From Marchantia polymorpha subsp. ruderalis (taxonomy: Eukaryota > Streptophyta > Marchantiopsida > Marchantiales > Marchantiaceae), in NCBI GenBank assembly GCA_037833965.1, contig AP031359.1, positions 4,584,001 to 4,648,000 on the forward strand: DNA of 64,000 nucleotides. Direction: 5' to 3'. The notes beneath the pieces were generated by a model. It saw nothing but the letters and a program-made list of their open reading frames with translations. It did not search any database and was not told the origin of the DNA. Position numbers and translations under genes: made by a program. Shown here piece after piece: positions 62,765-64,000 of this stretch. The stretch's first letter is position 1. Every line of letters begins with the position of its first letter.

Positions 62765-64000
62765 ATTCTTTGTGGGTTTACCTCCTTCGGCAGAGGATCT
62801 TTGCCCTCGGATGTTAGAGTCTTTGGAGTTAACTACAAAGGAGTTCTGGCAACATAACCCCATTGAAGTAAAAGATGGAGCAACACTGGAAAGAAATTCA
62901 AATTGCGGCACTTTCAATTTGCACGAGTTTGCACTACCGTTGTGACGGCGGACTACACCAGGAAGAGCGTGAGTTTGTTTTCCACATTTCTTGAAAGCGC
63001 AGTTGCAAATAGAGGGACGATTGAGGTGTGGGAGTGCAAAATTGCAAAAGCAGCCATGGAACGATTCTAGGAAATTCAATTTACAGCTCTAAATGTGCTC
63101 GAAGTGGGATTGAGGGCCTATCGTAAAGAGCGAATCGTCGCCAAACTCAAATTCTTGCTGTGGGGATGAATTTGAGTCTGCGCGGTGATGGTGTAAGAGT
63201 GGAATGACACGAGCACGCTAGATGCCGAGGAATTTGAGGAAATCCCAAATGTTGGTAAATCTAAAATTGGAAAAAAGTTCTCGGGCGGTGTGGAGGTGAA
63301 GATGGCGATCTCACCTTCGATAGCGAGAGTGTCAAAGTAACGCACGTAGAGGAGAGTACGTACGCAGCTTTGTTCAAGAAATTGCGCATCGGCAAAAATA
63401 GGTATCAGACGACAGGGTACCACAATTGGTTGCAAAGGAATGTAGCAGTAGCTTTGATGCAGATACTTTGATCTTGACGAACGATCTACATGACGACTTG
63501 GCAAGTCAAATTTGTAGAACAAGCTTTGAGAGGAGAACACATTCACTAGACAACAATTCTATGGTATGTCACATGCAAACATGTTGTTGAAACTCTAGGA
63601 GGATCGGCGAATTACTTGTCTCCCTTCCTTGTTAACTTTTATAGAGGGATGGAGTTATCGACCGCATAAGAGCAAAAGAGATTCTTGCTCCAAACGCATG
63701 CGCTAGATGAAGATGAGACACTAGATGCCAATGAGATCAATACCAACCAAGAGGTCACTCAGCTTGCATTGCTTTCAAGGAGAGCAGACGGATCAAGAGA
63801 TCGAGTGGAAGGACGGCCGCAGAAGAGACGTAGTTGCAAGAAGTCGCAATTTTGAAGACAATTGATCACCGTGCCGAAAGTCTCGTTTGAGGACCGGTCC
63901 TCACTAAGCTCAGGTCTGCCAATGTGCAAGCTCGCACCAAGATGAAAGCAAAGCGGCTGATAATCAAGGATGATAACAACACCGAAGGTAGTGTAGCTGC
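62765..64000 (+). mobile_element. giant coding LTR, subtype B, copy 13 (5' truncated, runs off the window)
   Basis: Decayed N-terminal frame on the plus strand: FGVNYKGVLAT (62,827), FNLHEF-like, LKFLLWG (63,140), SVKVTHVEESTYAALFKKLR-type block (63,330), VNFYRGMELST (63,630), LTKLRSANVQARTKMKAKRL (63,900), continuing past 64,000. Very similar in layout to the frame at 5188-6689. Stops are frequent. No TGTGG start; the left edge is the small repeat. Confidence 0.6.

Overview
The window is transposon-dense nuclear DNA from a plant-lineage (streptophyte) eukaryote. The evidence is Ty3/gypsy retrotransposons of plant type, including an Athila/Tat-like element with a degenerate plant-type primer site, and spliced exons of two host genes that match plant proteins: a CbbY-like HAD phosphatase and a TruD/PUS7 pseudouridine synthase. 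A DNMT3-type cytosine methyltransferase carried by a retrotransposon makes a non-flowering lineage (fern, bryophyte, lycophyte or charophyte) more likely than an angiosperm. That is inference. I saw no rRNA, tRNA or CRISPR array, and no complete host gene.

Most of the window (about 1.85-19.3, 25.2-26.8, 33.3-50.8 and 62.8-64.0 kb) is made of about 13 copies of one repeat family in two subtypes, A and B. Each unit is about 3.3-3.5 kb, starts TGTGG, ends in CACA or TTACA, and encodes a long protein with an unrecognised N-terminal domain and a coiled-coil C-terminus, closed by TGAATAAAG or a close variant. Several units have 5-bp target duplications (GACAC, AGAGG, ATAAG). One follows a gypsy integrase and a polypurine tract (3.9-4.95 kb), and another follows a polypurine tract (37.57 kb). 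I read the units as giant protein-coding LTRs of a Ty3/gypsy retrotransposon, now mostly solo LTRs nested in each other.

From 19.3 to 25.2 kb there is GC-rich sequence, an LTR-like segment, a Mutator-like transposase remnant, six intact 3' exons of a CbbY-like gene and three internal exons of PUS7. From 26.8 to 33.25 kb lies a decayed Athila/Tat-like gypsy element (minus strand), cut at its 3' end by a subtype A unit.

From 50.8 to 62.6 kb a chromovirus-like gypsy element is split inside its reverse transcriptase by a 10.2-kb Ty3/gypsy element (51,560-61,738, minus strand). The inserted element is the main find. Its order is gag, protease, C5 cytosine methyltransferase (DNMT3-like), reverse transcriptase, RNase H, integrase, PHD finger. 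The 1,013-codon RT-RH-INT-PHD frame is open. The upstream half carries a few frameshifts and stops. A retroelement with both a DNA methyltransferase writer and a histone-reading PHD finger could mark its own DNA and choose where it inserts.
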